DNA from: Annona cherimola
Lineage: Eukaryota > Streptophyta > Magnoliopsida > Magnoliales > Annonaceae
DNA length: 64,000 nt
Assembly (NCBI GenBank): GCA_030490835.1
Contig: CM059975.1
Coordinates: 52,319,174 to 52,383,173, forward strand
Direction of reading: 5' to 3'
Shown here one piece after another: positions 34,991 through 45,329 of the stretch; position 1 is the first letter of the stretch, and every line of letters starts with the position of its first letter. Below the pieces are notes generated by a model, which saw nothing but the letters and a program-made list of their open reading frames with translations, was not told the DNA's origin and did no database searches. A program made the translations under genes and the position numbers.

Positions 34991-35732
34991 GTTTCTATAC
35001 CCTCTGTCAGACTGAGTTAAGGCCTCATAAAAAGCCTAGGGATTAAATTCCCGCCTCCACTCTCCTGAGCTTTTATATATGATGTATGTTAATTTTCAAC
35101 ACTTCTAGGACCAATATACTAGAAAAATAAAGTTGTATTTTTTTAAGTTGTGAGTTCACCCAAAAAAATCTCTGTATTTCATTGCCTTATTGTATACGGA
35201 CTAACCATCGTTATCTGGTTAGTGGCGACTCCATAAATTAATATAGTAATTTTTATTGACATTGGTATGCACCTTACTGACTACTAATTGCACCTAACAA
35301 GTACACATGTTTGTGCTTGACGAACTCGCATCATTAAAAATTCTCTAATAACTTGCATAATTTAAAAGCTTTAACGCTTGCATCTCCCTTCTTTAACCTC
35401 TATGTCTACACTTTTTATATTTTTTCCATTTCTAATTTTGAATCCCTCTTCCACACCTTTTCAATATTTTATTTTGCACGTTTAATTCTTGTATTTAACT
35501 CGCATCATATTTAACTAGCTAACCCGCTAACTCGCATTTCATATTTGGTTGTGCATTTTCACATTTTCCTAAACTTCGCACTTATATTGTATTTTCCTTG
35601 TCACATTTGCACTTTTTTTCATAGCTATTTTATTTCTACTTTTAACATTTTTTTTGCGTCGAGCCTATCTTATATTTTTAGGCTCACTTGTCGGCCCATC
35701 ATAGCGTGTCAAAAATATCGTGCTACGCTGCA

Positions 35733-36310
35733 TATTATCAAAAAAATTAGGGAGTAAATAAAGAGATTTTTAAAATACAATTAAAATACCCTACTAGCTT
35801 CAGTAAAGCATTGAGAACTGGTTGGCGTCCTATCTTTGAGTATTGGTACTGCACAATGCCTCATGTATTTTATATTTTTTATACATATATTCTAATTTTC
35901 TCTTTATTTTTTATTTTTATGTGGGCTTGATAGTGTTTAGATTGGGGGATGCTTGTTATTAGAAAAAAAGATTGGGGATGCTTCTATAATACTTATTTTT
36001 CTTACAAACCCACCATTCACTTTTAATATCTTGATATTTAACAAAAAAAATTTGCTTTAACTATTGTGTTTGGTATCATTTATATTAGAATTTTGATCTG
36101 TTAGGCCGGTCAAAAACCCACCGTGTAATTAACTGCTGCGCGATGCTGAAGCTAGAGGCAAGATAATTTTGGGCCGTTGGATGAACATTTGAATTGGTAG
36201 TTGATCGAGACGACTTTAATAGCGTGAAAAATATAGGCAAGCCCCTGTTCGTGTGTTCTGTTTACACGATGTAATTGCACATGGTATTTCCCCCGAGTGT
36301 TGGGAGCCTA
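35733..36310. other. Unassigned spacer between the Ogre-type element and the hAT
   Basis: AT-rich, no coding or transposon end seen. It is bounded by the Ogre TSD (35728-35732) and the hAT TSD (36311-36318), so it is pre-insertion sequence. Confidence 0.5.
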
Positions 36311-37240
36311 CATTTACCCAATGTTGTCAGAACCGAACCGGCAAAGGAACTAGTCTGGTTCGAATCGGTTTGACCGGTTAATCAAACCGGTTCGAACCGG
36401 TGACGTCAGCATGACATATTTATGATGTTATAAATATTAAATTTTTTTAAAATTTAAATAAATATATTGATAATTTTTTTTTATAAATCCTAAATATATA
36501 TGTTAGATTTTAAGGACCACGATATAAGAACAAAACATGCAGGAAAAAATTAATAGCAAGTTTTAAGAAATCTTTGAGCATAAATTTTAAAAAAAATAAC
36601 TACATTAACTGACCTGAAACACTTAAACTTATAATAAGCCGTGACCGTTGTTGCTTGGTTGTTGGTTCTTGAATTCTTCCTCTTTATCTCGGTACCTTGA
36701 TGAATTGCTATAAACATACCTGACAAAATAAGAAATAAAATAAATCAGTAAGTGTTGAAAATTTGAATAATTAAATAACCTATAATAATATAAAAATTAA
36801 GAATATCTCCTATATTCAACAAAAAATGAAAATTTGGAAGTTTATAAACCATTAAATGCATCATTCTCATCAAACATAGATTTTAAAAGTATATAAATAC
36901 TTCATTTCAACCAAATATAACATTTTAAAAGTCTAATAACACATCATTCCCACCAAACATAAAATTTTAAAAGTCTAATAACACATCATTCCCACCAAAC
37001 ATAAAATTTTAAAAGTTTACAAACAGTCAAATACACATTCTTGTCTGAAAATCTACCATTCATATCATTACAAATATTAAAAGAAAAGGCTTCAATTTTC
37101 TTCTTCATCAAGATCAACAACGACATCTTCACCTTGCCCGCCAATTAGAGTTCCTAGATTAAAATACAAAAAATGAAAACATTAGTTACATACTACCATT
37201 TTTCTTACGAAAGCATTACTTTTACATAATTGAATAAAAA

Positions 37241-38110
37241 CTATAACATAATACCAAAGTCTTCACCTTCTTTTGTTTCTTTCCTACTGTTTGGTTTATC
37301 TATTTGCAACCAACTGTCAACATCTTCATTTGTCAATAACGGAGACTCATCTTCTACCACCCACTCCTCTAATATATCAATATCTTCTAATGAAATTGGA
37401 TCATAATATTGATATTTCTTCTTCTTCCTATAAAAAAGATATAAAGAGGTTACTTTGAATAAAACATGGGTACTTTGCATTTCTAAAAAAAAACAAGAGT
37501 TTATACTTTATACCTATCCAATAATCGTAAATTGTATTGAACATATACAAGATCACATAGCCTTTGGTGTTCTAGTCGATTCCTCTTTTTGGTATGAATG
37601 CGTTCAAAAACACTCCAATTGCGTTCGCATCCAGATGAACTGCATATTTGACTCAAAATCTTCACAACAACTTTTTGCAAATTAGGAGTGCCACATCCAT
37701 GAGCTTGCCACCAAATAAGTACAATAAATGAGCCACCGTTAGGATACTAATTAAGTATTCATAAATATATAACTAATTCATAAGGATTATGAGTTAATAC
37801 ATATACCTGGGGATAGGGTATAACGAGAATGAAGAGCAATTGTGCTTCCAAAATCATCATGCGTGTAGTGGAATGAATCAATCTCATGAATAATACTTGT
37901 TTGGATATGAACATCGCCATGAGTCAACCGATGGATTGTTTGAAGCAGTCCTTGCATTGTCATTGTCTTTGTGAATTCATCCATGTGATAGTGAAACTGT
38001 GGATTTAGATAATGACCAGCTAAATGAAGAGGTCGACCAAGTTGATTTCCCATCGACTATCCACAATTGCAAGGTAGGGATCACAAGGCATCTTAAATTT
38101 CTTCAAAGTC
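37241..38110 (-). pseudogene. hAT transposase, C-terminal half
   Basis: Continuing from the Sirevirus junction, the minus strand reads KTLKKFKMPCDPYLAIVDSR, then changes frame at about 38045 and continues as NQLGRPLHLAGHYLNPQFHY (frame 38053-37787). After a likely intron starting at the donor near 37808, a second exon reads WWQAHGCGTPNLQKVVVKIL, then SSSGCERNWSVFERIHTKKR and YVQYNLRLLDR. This is the hAT C-terminal dimerisation domain, with the Cys-Glu-Arg-x-Trp-Ser signature. A last exon (37443-37241) is acidic. The enzyme would bind the element's ends and cut DNA. Split and frame-shifted, it is inactive here. Confidence 0.85.
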
Positions 38111-38259
38111 TTCTGTGTTAGAAACAACGTTTAAAACAAAACAAAATTGACCAAAGCTTGAGTTTTGATGATTAACAAAGGCTAATTTGAGTATATTAAA
38201 GAGTACTAATGAGTTTGCTCAATGATTTAAGGAACTGAAATAGCCAAGTCGATCCCCAA

Positions 38260-39135
38260 GTCGACTTGGACTTCGACTTAGGGTGAAGTCGATCCCTAGG
38301 TCGACTCACTCTCGACTTGACTTTGAACCTCAAAGGCAAAATCAGAAATGGAAGAGTAGCAGGTGAAGTCGCAGGCTAAGTCGACTCCACTTGCGACTTA
38401 GGAAGCCAAGTCGCACATGAAGTCGACCTCACTATCGACTTCAGTCGAGAAAAACTGTCCAGACCTGATTTTGGGGCACAAAGCTGCCCAAGTCGCAGGC
38501 CAAGTCGACTCCAGGTGCGACTTGGGTAAAGTCGCAGACAAGGTCGACTCCATCCTCGACTTGAGAAGTTCAGACTTCAAAATGCAGTTCCAAGCCCATT
38601 CCAAGAACCTACTTGAACTTTATCAAGATCCAAATCAAGGAGCAAAGACTATTCTCAAAGATAACTTGAGTTTCACTCAAGTTCAAAGTAAGAATACATG
38701 TTCAAGATCAAATCAAGTCTATCAAGTCCTAAAGATCAAATGACTCCAAAGCAAAGCAAGGTACATGAATCCGTTCTACAAGAATCAAACTCTCCAAAGA
38801 TTCATGAGGTTTAAGCCTATCCAAGATAAACCAAAAACAAGGACTTCAAGATTAACAAGATCTACAAGTATGAGGAATCATCCAGAATGAAAATGATTTA
38901 AAGGAAGAAAGCCAAGCATGATAGAAGCAGATCAAATGAAGATCAAAGCATTTTTAGCAAAGGCCGAGCCAAGTCGAAACCCAAGTCGACTCCAGGATCG
39001 ACTTGAGTTGAAGTCTGAGGCCAAGTCGACCCAAGACTCAGACTTAGGAATCTGAAGAACTGGAGTCGCAGACGAAGTCGACTCCAGATGCGACTTGGGA
39101 AGCCAAGTCGCATGCCAAGTCGACTCCACCTTCGA
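38260..39135. repeat. AAGTCGACTT palindrome clusters in Sirevirus LTR
   Basis: Two clusters of the palindrome core GTCGAC (ten copies), set in longer imperfect dyads such as CCAAGTCGACTTGG and alternating with GAAGTCGCA/TGCGACTT arms. They can pair with each other to form extended stems. The same arrays occur in every other copy of the family in this window. Confidence 0.9.
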
Positions 39136-39222
39136 CTTGGAATATAACGTTCGAATTTTTGAACGTTGGAGATCATTTATTGCGCGCCAACCACCTCTAC
39201 AACGTTCAAATCTTCCTCACTC

Positions 39223-39228
39223 TATAAA
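39223..39228 (+). promoter_or_regulatory. TATA box, Sirevirus 5' LTR
   Basis: CTCTATAAAAGGACACTC; the same sequence is in the 3' LTR at 48359-48365. It lies about 56 bp downstream of the AACGTTC inverted repeat and just after the GCGCGCCAACCACC block. Confidence 0.7.
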
Positions 39229-39944
39229 AGGACACTCAAATGAACGTGAAAAAAATACAAGACACTCATATACACATCACAAAGTCCAAAGAGAGAAAAG
39301 AAGTACAAGAAAGTGTTTCCATTTCCTTTTCTCCATTTTTGAGTGGTCCATATACATTCAAAGGAAGAAAGAGCTTCAAGTTGTAAGCTGCTTCATCGAT
39401 ACTCATCCAAGCTGCTTCTAATTCCTTCCTCAAGCTCAACCTGCCTACACATCTCTGTAAAGTGTAGTTTTTCTTATTTCAAAGTCTTGTTGTATTAACC
39501 TTGATTTAGCTTGGGTAGCTAAGATCAAGTGTATGTAAAGTAGTGTGATTGGAGTGTGACTCATCACCTACTTGTGCAGTGTGTTGTTTATGCCCCATAG
39601 AGTTGGAATCTAGAAGAGAGCATAGGCTCTGAGTTGTATATGCCCCCTAGAGCTTGAATCTAGAAGAGAGCGGAGACTCTAAGTGTATTCGAGGAATATA
39701 TAGTGGAACCCAAGTCACAACGGAGTGTGAGCTTGGAAGAGTGGAGTAGGGAAGGTTTGCCCCAACCACTATAAATCTTGTCTTCTGCTTCCTTTTACTG
39801 CTTTATCTTAATTTCTCTCTATTTGCTTTCAAAAGGGGATTAATCTTTCAAGGGGTTAAGATTTTTAATTTACCAAAGAATTTTTTAAAGAACCCAATTC
39901 ACCCCTCCCCTCTTGGGTTTAGCCATCAATTCGGGACCAACAAG

Positions 39945-39956
39945 TGGTATCAGAGA
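39945..39956 (+). other. Primer-binding site, full-length Sirevirus
   Basis: TGGTATCAGAGA follows the LTR end after two bases; it is complementary to the 3' end of initiator tRNA-Met. Confidence 0.85.
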
Positions 39957-39990
39957 AGGTCTTTGAGTTTACCAAAGAGATCTTATCGAT

Positions 39991-41793
39991 ATGGCATCCC
40001 AATCTACTTCCGTTCCCGCATTTGCTGAAGGCCAATCCTTTACAAGGCCACCATTATTTGATGGGAATAATTTTGAATATTGGAAGCTTCGTATGAAGCA
40101 ACTCATCATGGCTACCGACATGGATTCTTGGATTGCAATCCAAGATGGAGTAACCTTGCCTACCGACGAAAGAGCTTCCAAATGGACCGATGAGGAAGGA
40201 AGAATTGTAAAGAGCAATGCCAAAGCTATGAACTCACTATTCTGTGCTCTTACTGCTTCTGAATATGATAGAGTATCCTCTTGTTTAACCGCCAAAGAGA
40301 TATGGGATACGTTAACCTCCAATTATGAAGGAACTTCTCAAGTCCAAGAGACGAGAAGAAATATTTTGATTGGAGAACTAGAAAACTTTAGAATGCTAGA
40401 AACAGAAAATATTTCTGAAATGTTTGCTAGATTCTCAAAAATTACTAATGCTTTAAAGGGTCTTGGAAAGGCTATATTTGAATCTGAGCAGGCTATGAAG
40501 ATTTTGAGAGCTCTACCGGAATCTTGGACTCTAAAGATTACTGCGATAGAAGAAGCCAAGGACCTCAACACATTGAAGCTAGAAAATTTAATTAGCTCAT
40601 TAATGTCACATGAGCTAATCAAGAAAAGAAATGAAGATCAACACAGAGGCAAAAGAGCAATTGCCTTGAAAGCCACACAAGATACAGACGAGACCTCATC
40701 CTCTCAAAATGACGATGAGATTGCCCTACTCACAAAACGATTCAGAAAATTTGTGAGGAAAGACAGAAATTTTAGAAGTTTCAAAGATAGAAATTCTAGA
40801 GAGAAAAAGAAAGAACCAACTAAATGTTACCGATGCAGCGGTTCGGGTCACATGCAAGCTCAATGTCCAACTCCCGAAGAAAGCAAGGCAAAAGAACAAA
40901 GAAAAGATCGAAGGGACAACAAAAGATTCCAAAGAAATAAAGGAAGAGGCATGTTCGTGAATGATGAAGAATCTACAATGAGTAGTTCCTCAACCGATGA
41001 AATCGAGGCAGAAGAATGTGCAAGAATATGCTGCATGGCGCAAATCGAGCAAGAAGAACAATCCACCTCAACAAAGTGCACAAGCAGTGAAGAGGTAAGT
41101 TCTAAACCTTGCCACTCTAAATCAAGTTATTCTTCTTTTCAAGAATGCCTCAAATGTGCTGAATTAGAAGAATTACAAATTGCATATGATTCATTATATG
41201 AAGAGTTGAAGAAATTAGGAAGCAAGTTTACAATTAAGAAAAAACAATGTGATGCGGCAATAATTGTAAATGGTAAACTTGCAGAAAGATTAGATAAATT
41301 GAAAGATGAAAATGATTTGCTGAAAAAGGAGAACGGATCATTAAATGAATCATTAGCTAAGTTCTCTAATCCAGGAGAGAATGTAAAGATGTTTTTGAAC
41401 ATGACCTCTCAAATAAATAAAAGAGGTCTTGATTACTATACATTTGAGCAAAAAGAAAGTAGCAAATCAAATGTGCCAATACTTGGGAAATATCAAACCA
41501 AAACTACACCTCTATACAAGCCACAGAAGAAAAATTTTAAGTGGACTAAAAGGCCAACGCTTGAACTATTGCATACTTGGAGGCCTACTCCAAGATTGCC
41601 TATGGCCTGTAACTTTTGCAATAAGTTGGGTCATAAAACTTATAAATGTAACTTTAAGAAATTATATGACCATGGTGCTAAATTAGTTTGGGTTTCAAGG
41701 AACACAAGATTTGGGCTTTCTAAGTTAGAACTACAAAGATTGAATCATTTTACTAACCCAAATGGACCCATAAAATGGGTACCAAAGAGATAA
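39991..41793 (+). CDS. gag: Sirevirus Gag, open frame
   Basis: A 600-codon open frame starting at the first ATG after the primer site (MASQSTSVPAFAEGQ). Residues 20-220 form the UBN2-type capsid region, with FDGNNFEYWKLRMKQLIMAT near the start. A first CCHC knuckle (CYRCSGSGHMQAQC) lies at about residue 280, a second (CNFCNKLGHKTYKC) at about 545, and between them is a long acidic coiled coil (IVNGKLAERLDKLKDENDLL). Gag packages the RNA and builds the particle. There are no stops or frame breaks, unlike pol just downstream. The stop at 41791-41793 lies in a different frame from pol. Its last 20 nt overlap the opening of the pol frame. Confidence 0.95.
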   Translation: MASQSTSVPAFAEGQSFTRPPLFDGNNFEYWKLRMKQLIMATDMDSWIAIQDGVTLPTDERASKWTDEEGRIVKSNAKAMNSLFCALTASEYDRVSSCLTAKEIWDTLTSNYEGTSQVQETRRNILIGELENFRMLETENISEMFARFSKITNALKGLGKAIFESEQAMKILRALPESWTLKITAIEEAKDLNTLKLENLISSLMSHELIKKRNEDQHRGKRAIALKATQDTDETSSSQNDDEIALLTKRFRKFVRKDRNFRSFKDRNSREKKKEPTKCYRCSGSGHMQAQCPTPEESKAKEQRKDRRDNKRFQRNKGRGMFVNDEESTMSSSSTDEIEAEECARICCMAQIEQEEQSTSTKCTSSEEVSSKPCHSKSSYSSFQECLKCAELEELQIAYDSLYEELKKLGSKFTIKKKQCDAAIIVNGKLAERLDKLKDENDLLKKENGSLNESLAKFSNPGENVKMFLNMTSQINKRGLDYYTFEQKESSKSNVPILGKYQTKTTPLYKPQKKNFKWTKRPTLELLHTWRPTPRLPMACNFCNKLGHKTYKCNFKKLYDHGAKLVWVSRNTRFGLSKLELQRLNHFTNPNGPIKWVPKR

Positions 41794-44700
41794 GAATTAC
41801 TTGTTTATTTTTCAGACATGTTTTAAGGCAAAGGCAAATAATGTATGGTTCATGGATAGCGGTTGCTCAAGGCACATGACAGGAGAAAGAAGTTTATTTC
41901 ATAAATTTACGCCTTGTAACGATGGAACAGTTGCCTTTGGTAACAATGAAAAAGGTAAAATTAAAGGTAAAGGAAAAATACATAGTAGTTCAAATGCATG
42001 CATGGAAGATGTTTTGTTTGTTGAAGGACTCAAGCACAATCTAATGAGCATTAGTCAATTATGTGATAAAGGATATAAGGTTGTGTTTGAATCATCTATA
42101 TGTAATGTATTTGATGGAGAACATATCATGTTTAGTGGAAAAAGACATGGAAATGTATATTTGGTTTCACTAGATGAACTAAATGGTCAATGTCTAATGG
42201 CCATTGATAATAATCCATGAGTTTGGCATAAAAGGCTTGGACATATAAATATGGAAAATATAAAGACCCTATGGAAAAAGAGTTTGGTAGAAGGATTACC
42301 AAGATTGAAATATGACAAGGATAAAATTTGCAAGGCATGTCAATTATCAAAACAACCCAAGATGCCTTTCTCTACCAAAAAGGAAATTTCCACCACTAGG
42401 CCACTTGAATTGCTACACATGGATCTATACGGGCCATCCGACATTTTAACCATTGGTGGAAAGAGATACGTGTTTGTGATTGTTGATGATTTTTCAAGAT
42501 TTACATGGATAATTCTCTTAGCTAGCAAAGATGAAGCCTTCTCTATGTTTGCAACCTTTGTAAATTTGGTGCAAAATGAAAAATAAAGTACAATTGTAAC
42601 CATAAGAAGCGATCATGGTGGTGAATTTGAAAACAAACGATTCATAGAGTTATGAAATGAAAAAGGGATTCATCACACATTTTCTGCACCAAGAACTCCA
42701 CAACAAAATGGAGTAGTTGAAAGGAAAAACAGAACTATACAAGAGATGGCTAGAACAATGCTAAATGAGAGCAAATTATCCAAGAAATTTTGGAGTGAAG
42801 CTGTAAGTACAGCTTGTCATGTGTTGAACCGTGTTACCATTAGAGCAATCTTGAAAAAGACCCCATATGAGTTATGGAAAGGAAGGAAGCCAAATATTTC
42901 ATATTTTCATGCTTTTGGATGCACATGTTATGTTTTGAACAATGGAAAAACCAACTTGGGAAAACTAGATGCTAAAAGTGATGAGGCAATATTCCTTGGT
43001 TACTCATCAAATAGCAAAGCATATAGAGTATTCAACAAACGAAACCAAGTTGTAGAAGAATCCATACATGTTGTATTTGATGAATTTAACCAAACTCCGA
43101 GAAAGGAGGATGAATTAAGTGATGCAGATGAAACAAAAGGAAAAGAACAACCAAAGGAAATCGAGCTCAAGCCAGAAAATCTCATGGAGGAAGAGGTAAG
43201 TGAAGGTAATGACTCTTACAAACCTCCAACTGATTTAAAGTTCAAAAATGCCCATCCAATTGAGCAAGTCATTGGAAATGTGTATGAAGGAGTAAAAACT
43301 AGAAGATCAAAGCAAAACATTTGTGGACAATATACTTTTGTGTTCAAGATCGAACCAACTACCATTGAACAAGCTCTTAATGATGAAAGCTGGGTTGTTG
43401 CAATGCAAGAAGAGCTAAATCAATTTGAAAGAAATGATGTATGGTATTTAGTTTCTAGACCAAATGGTCATACCATTATTGGTACCAAATGGATATTTAG
43501 AAACAAATTGGACGAAAGCGGACTTGTAATTAGAAACAAGGCTAGATTAGTAGCCAAAGGGTATTCCCAGGAAGAAGGAATTGATTTTGAAGAATCATAT
43601 GCACCCGTGGCTAGATTAGAAGCCATACGTATTTTATTAGCATTTGCTTCTCATATGAATTTCAAATTGTTCCAAATGGATGTAAAAAGTGCATTTCTGA
43701 ACGGATATTTGAATGAGGAAGTGTATGTTGAACAACCCCCAGGATTTGAAGAAAAGGATCAATCGAAATATGTTTATAAATTGACCAAAGCGTTATATGG
43801 ATTAAAACAAGCTCCAAGAGCTTGGTATGAAAGGTTGAATAAATTTTTGATTGATCATGAGTTTCAAAGAGGAAAAGTTGATACTACTTTGTTCATTAAA
43901 TATAAAAATAAAAATATTTTAATTGTACAAATTTATGTGGATGATATAATATTTGGTGCTACTGACGAAAATCTATGCCAAGAATTTTCTAAGATTATGC
44001 AGAGCGAATTCGAAATGAGCATGATGGGAGAATTAAATTTCTTCCTTGGACTGCAAATCAAACAACAAAGTGAAGGAATATTTTTGAACCAGTCCAAGTA
44101 CGTCAAAGAGATGCTCATGAAATTTGGAATGCAAAATAGCAAAGGAGCAAATACTCCAATGAGCTCTACAATCAAAATCGACACAGATGAAAATGGTAAA
44201 TGTATCGATCAAAAACTTTATAGAAGCATGATAGGATCTTTGCTATATTTAACTGCTTCTAGACCTGATATTTTATTCAGTGTTTGTATGTGTTCTAGAT
44301 TTCAAGCATGTCCTAAAGAATCACATCTACTTGCTGTAAAAAGGATTTTCAAATATTTGATAAAAACTACCAACCTTGGACTATGGTACCCAAAGGGGTC
44401 AACTTTTGATCTAATCGGTTATTCGGATGCAGATTTTGCCGGCTATAAGGTAGATAGAAAAAGTACTAGTGGAACTTGTCAGTTTCTAGGACATATGTTA
44501 GTTTCATGGCACTCAAGAAAATAAACAAGCGTTGCTCTATCCACTGCGGAAGCCGAATACATAGCCGCCGGTAGTTGTTGTGCCCAATTACTTTGGATGA
44601 AACAGCAATTGAAAGATTATGGTATTGATTATTTTGATATTCCTATTAGATGTGATAATACAAGTGTAATTTGTCTGACTAAGAATCCTGTACTGCATTC

Positions 44701-44878
44701 AAGAACCAAGCATATTGATGTAAGACACCATTTCATTAGAGAACATGTTGAAAACCATGATATTTGTTTAGAATATGTGAAAACAGAAGACCAAATTGCT
44801 GATATCTTTACCAAACCCCTAGCCAAGGAATCATTTTGTAAAATCAGGAATGATATGGGGATGATAGAGCTAAATTAA
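41774..44878 (+). pseudogene. pol: Sirevirus Pol (PR-IN-RT-RH), four in-frame stops
   Basis: One continuous frame from 41774 (first codon after an in-frame stop) to the TAA at 44876, +1 relative to gag. Order: protease WFMDSGCSRHMTG (41846); pre-integrase and His/Cys zinc motif (42225-42350); integrase core with Asp at MDLYGP (42420), Asp in SDHGGEF (42610) and Glu in GVVERKNR (42715); RT with [14 protein letters not shown] and IYVDDIIFG (43930); RNase H with STAEAEYIAAGS (44540) and RTKHIDVRHHF (44705). Internal stops are TGA 42218, TAA 42584, TGA 42653 and TAA 44522. No frameshift is present. Catalytic motifs are intact, so decay is recent. Confidence 0.95.
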
Positions 44879-44913
44879 GAAAAATTAAACAAGAAACTAA
44901 AATCTGAAAAGGT

Positions 44914-45066
44914 CAAGTCGATGGGTCAAGTCGATGGGTCAAGTCGACTCCATGGGAGCCAAGTCGACTCCGCCAAGTCGACTTGGGAAAGTGAAGTCGA
45001 CTCCGCTTCTATAGCGAAGTCGACTCCACAGGGTCGAAGTCGACTTCGCCTAGGGCAAGTCGACTC
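44914..45066. promoter_or_regulatory. Internal AAGTCGAC palindrome array upstream of ORF3
   Basis: Seven GTCGAC words plus two GTCGATG variants in about 150 bp, outside the LTRs, between the pol stop (44878) and ORF3 (45330). Flanks differ from the LTR arrays (GTCGACTCCGC is common here). It is followed by CGCGCGCGACC. The placement suggests a cis-regulatory role for ORF3. Confidence 0.6.
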
Positions 45067-45070
45067 CGCG

Positions 45071-45329
45071 CGCGCGACCGTCCGACTTCCTCGTCTCTTC
45101 CCCTTTTTCTTCTCTTCTTCCTTCTTTCTCATTTCCCGCCGAATCCTCTGTCTTTCCTTCCCATTTCCGACGATTCCTCTGTTTTTTCTCTCCTTTCTTC
45201 CCTTCTTTTTCCGGCAGCTCTTCTCCTCTCTCTCTTTCTCTCTTTCTCACAACTATCTCAGCTCTCTCTACCAGCTCTCTCTCTCATTTTTCATTCCTTT
45301 GTCCCTCAGTTTCCAACTCCCAAATCAAA
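45071..45329 (+). promoter_or_regulatory. Pyrimidine-rich leader / possible acceptor before ORF3
   Basis: About 240 bp of almost pure C/T on the plus strand, ending TTTGTCCCTCAG (CAG at 45307-45309), 20 bp before the ORF3 ATG, which has a strong context (CAAAATGGCA). It could be a plant-type Y-patch leader of an internal promoter, or the polypyrimidine tract of a 3' splice site for a spliced ORF3 message. Confidence 0.5.

Larger units (their letters stand above)
11489..35727 (+). mobile_element. Tat/Ogre-type Ty3/gypsy element, degenerate, multiply nested
   Basis: A 24.2-kb span bounded by two matching LTRs (11489-13679 and 25944-35727) and by CTGCA on both sides (11484-11488 and 35728-35732). 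The LTRs begin TGTTGACACC (the left copy has TA in place of TG), and both end one base away from CTACA. Lineage comes from the primer site type TGGCGACTCCACTGGGGA, the polypurine tract GAAGGGGGGGCAAC, an Asp-Asn-Gly-Ser protease motif and a Tat-like reverse transcriptase. Most of gag, the integrase and the rest of pol are missing or displaced. Inserted into it are the 16853 gypsy element, a Sirevirus LTR fragment (24383-25554) and the Sirevirus at 27309-34990. Confidence 0.85.
25944..35727 (+). repeat. 3' LTR of the Ogre-type element, split by a Sirevirus
   Basis: The left part 25944-27308 and right part 34991-35727 together match the 5' LTR. They join at GAAGTTTC and GTTTCTATACCC, where the 5' LTR reads GAAGTTTTTATACCC without interruption. 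The rest of the span is the Sirevirus inserted at 27309-34990. Confidence 0.9.
38116..39942 (+). repeat. 5' LTR of the full-length Sirevirus
   Basis: 1,827 bp, TGTTAGAAAC to GGGACCAACA. It holds ten GTCGAC words in two clusters (about 38260-38570 and 38975-39135), an inverted repeat AACGTTC-8 bp-GAACGTT at 39146-39167, a TATA box at 39223, and a tandem duplication of about 50 bp containing GAATCTAGAAGAGAGC (39594-39690). Confidence 0.95.

Noticed and set aside
38260..38570. Repeated palindromes considered as a CRISPR array
   Set aside because: Spacing is irregular, the repeats are palindromic with related spacers, they lie in plant LTRs, and no cas genes exist.
38417..38743. 108-codon frame across the Sirevirus LTR (and its twin at 47499-47879, also 33241-33444 and 34540-34845)
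   Set aside because: The repeated AAGTCGAC units contain no stop in some frames, so open frames arise in the arrays. They are non-coding LTR.
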